Shown here piece after piece: positions 5,028-5,763 of a stretch of 5,763 bases of DNA. How positions within the stretch are numbered: position 1 is the first letter of the stretch; each line of letters starts with the position of its first letter. The notes below the pieces were generated by a model. It made no database searches. It had not been told where the DNA came from and saw nothing but the letters and a program-made list of their open reading frames with translations. The position numbers and the translations under genes were made by a program. The DNA is taken from NCBI GenBank assembly GCA_022571535.1, contig JACZXR010000174.1:1-5763 (forward strand), read 5' to 3'. The DNA comes from Deltaproteobacteria bacterium (GTDB lineage: Bacteria > Desulfobacterota > Binatia > UBA9968 > CAXXLF01).

Positions 5028-5763
5028 CGAGACGGGCTCCGAGGTTGGACAGAATCGTCCGAGCTGAAAGAGACCTGTTAAGCGTGTAGAAGTGAATTCC
5101 CGGTGCGCCACCGCGCAAGAGATCCTCACACTGGTCGGTGGCGTGCCGAATGCCTATCTGAACAACTTTTTCCTTATCACCCTCGGCGGCTTCCAGCTCA
5201 CCTAAAAGTGGTTTAGGAATTTTAGCCCCGCACATCTGGGTGAAGCGTTTGATCTGGGCCACATTCGTGATCGGCATGATTCCCGGTACGATCGGGACAT
5301 GAATTCCTAAGGCTCGGGCGCGGGAGAGGAAATCAAAGTAATCTCTTTTGTCAAAGAATAGCTGCGTGACGATAAAATCGCCTCCTGCCTCGACCTTTCT
5401 TTTGAGATTGGCAAGGTCGGTCTCTCTGGTGGGGGCCTCAGGATGAACCTCAGGATATCCGGCCACGCCCAGGCAAAAGCTCTTCTGGGATCGGATAAAG
5501 CTCACCAGCTCATTGGCATGACGGAAACCGTTCGGATGGGGGACAAAATCGGTCTCTCCCTGTGGCGGGTCTCCCCGCAGGGTCATGATGTTCTCAATCC
5601 CTGCAGTTTCAAGCTCCTCCAAAACGGCGAAGATTTCTTCCCGGCTGTGTCCCACACAGGTGAGGTGGGCCATGGCCTCAATTCCGGTCTCTCGCTTGAT
5701 ACGTTCGGTAAGCTCGACGGTCTTTCTGCGCGTGCTCCCTCCGGCCCCATAGGTGACGGATAC
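4981..5763 (-). CDS. metF: 5,10-methylenetetrahydrofolate reductase (5'-truncated by window edge)
   Basis: MetF reduces 5,10-methylene- to 5-methyl-tetrahydrofolate with FAD, feeding methionine synthesis or, in some anaerobes, the Wood-Ljungdahl methyl branch. The window holds 260 codons and the frame is open at the right edge; about 35-45 N-terminal residues, including the start and the N-terminal catalytic glutamate, are outside. Visible family motifs in order are SVTYGAGGSTR at the very edge, AMAHLTCVG, LRGDPP (its Asp is the flavin-side residue of E. coli MetF), VTQLFFD, PIVPGIMPI and GIHFYTLNRS. The internal ATG at 5673 is not the start, because conserved sequence lies upstream of it. 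The family normally ends shortly after the LNRS helix; here about 15 further, low-complexity residues (ending SSTSHKPSS) carry the gene 47 bp into the 3' end of the convergent UbiD-family gene. Family assignment is firm; its link to the rest of the locus is doubtful. Confidence 0.95.
   Translation of the reverse strand, partial: VSVTYGAGGSTRRKTVELTERIKRETGIEAMAHLTCVGHSREEIFAVLEELETAGIENIMTLRGDPPQGETDFVPHPNGFRHANELVSFIRSQKSFCLGVAGYPEVHPEAPTRETDLANLKRKVEAGGDFIVTQLFFDKRDYFDFLSRARALGIHVPIVPGIMPITNVAQIKRFTQMCGAKIPKPLLGELEAAEGDKEKVVQIGIRHATDQCEDLLRGGAPGIHFYTLNRSLSARTILSNLGARLAIPQARSSTSHKPSS

Noticed and set aside
5033..5066. GC-rich partial inverted repeat (GGAC...GTCC within GCTC...GAGC) just past the UbiD stop, considered as a terminator
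   Set aside because: The arms are only 4 bp each, with an asymmetric 7-nt bulge and no T-run on either strand, and the sequence is coding for metF.

Overview
The window is a bacterial chromosomal segment with dense gene packing, Shine-Dalgarno sites and fairly balanced base composition. It holds five protein genes and no RNA genes, mobile elements or CRISPR arrays that I can see. The families and gene style suggest a free-living, metabolically versatile bacterium, for example of the Desulfobacterota/NC10/Rokubacteria/Tectomicrobia kind. That placement is an impression and could not be tested here.

Left arm (1-2003, minus strand): a GntR/FCD-family transcription factor is followed, 99 nt downstream, by a dihydroorotase/hydantoinase-type cyclic amidohydrolase that runs off the left edge of the window. 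A good sigma-70-like promoter (TTGACA, 17 nt, TAGATT) lies in front of the regulator. It shows that the regulator most likely starts at an ATG (2003), not at the far upstream TTG.

Right arm (2275-5027, plus strand): read divergently from the regulator is a MalK/PotA/FbpC-type ABC importer ATPase, with no permease or binding protein beside it. After a 116-nt gap containing a cluster of ACGAATTA-like repeats comes a complete UbiD-family (prenylated-FMN) decarboxylase. At the right edge, on the minus strand and convergent with the UbiD gene, is a 5'-truncated metF (5,10-methylenetetrahydrofolate reductase), whose 3' end overlaps the end of the UbiD gene by 47 bp.

A reasonable reading is a small catabolic locus: an FCD regulator controlling a ring-opening amidohydrolase on one side, and an uptake ATPase plus a decarboxylase on the other. 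The substrate is not revealed by the sequence. metF is probably unrelated one-carbon housekeeping. Nothing here is clearly an undescribed system. The points most worth a second look are the mixed dihydroorotase/hydantoinase active site, the repeat cluster before the UbiD gene, the orphan importer ATPase, the metF/UbiD 3' overlap, and several repeats in the divergent regulatory region.
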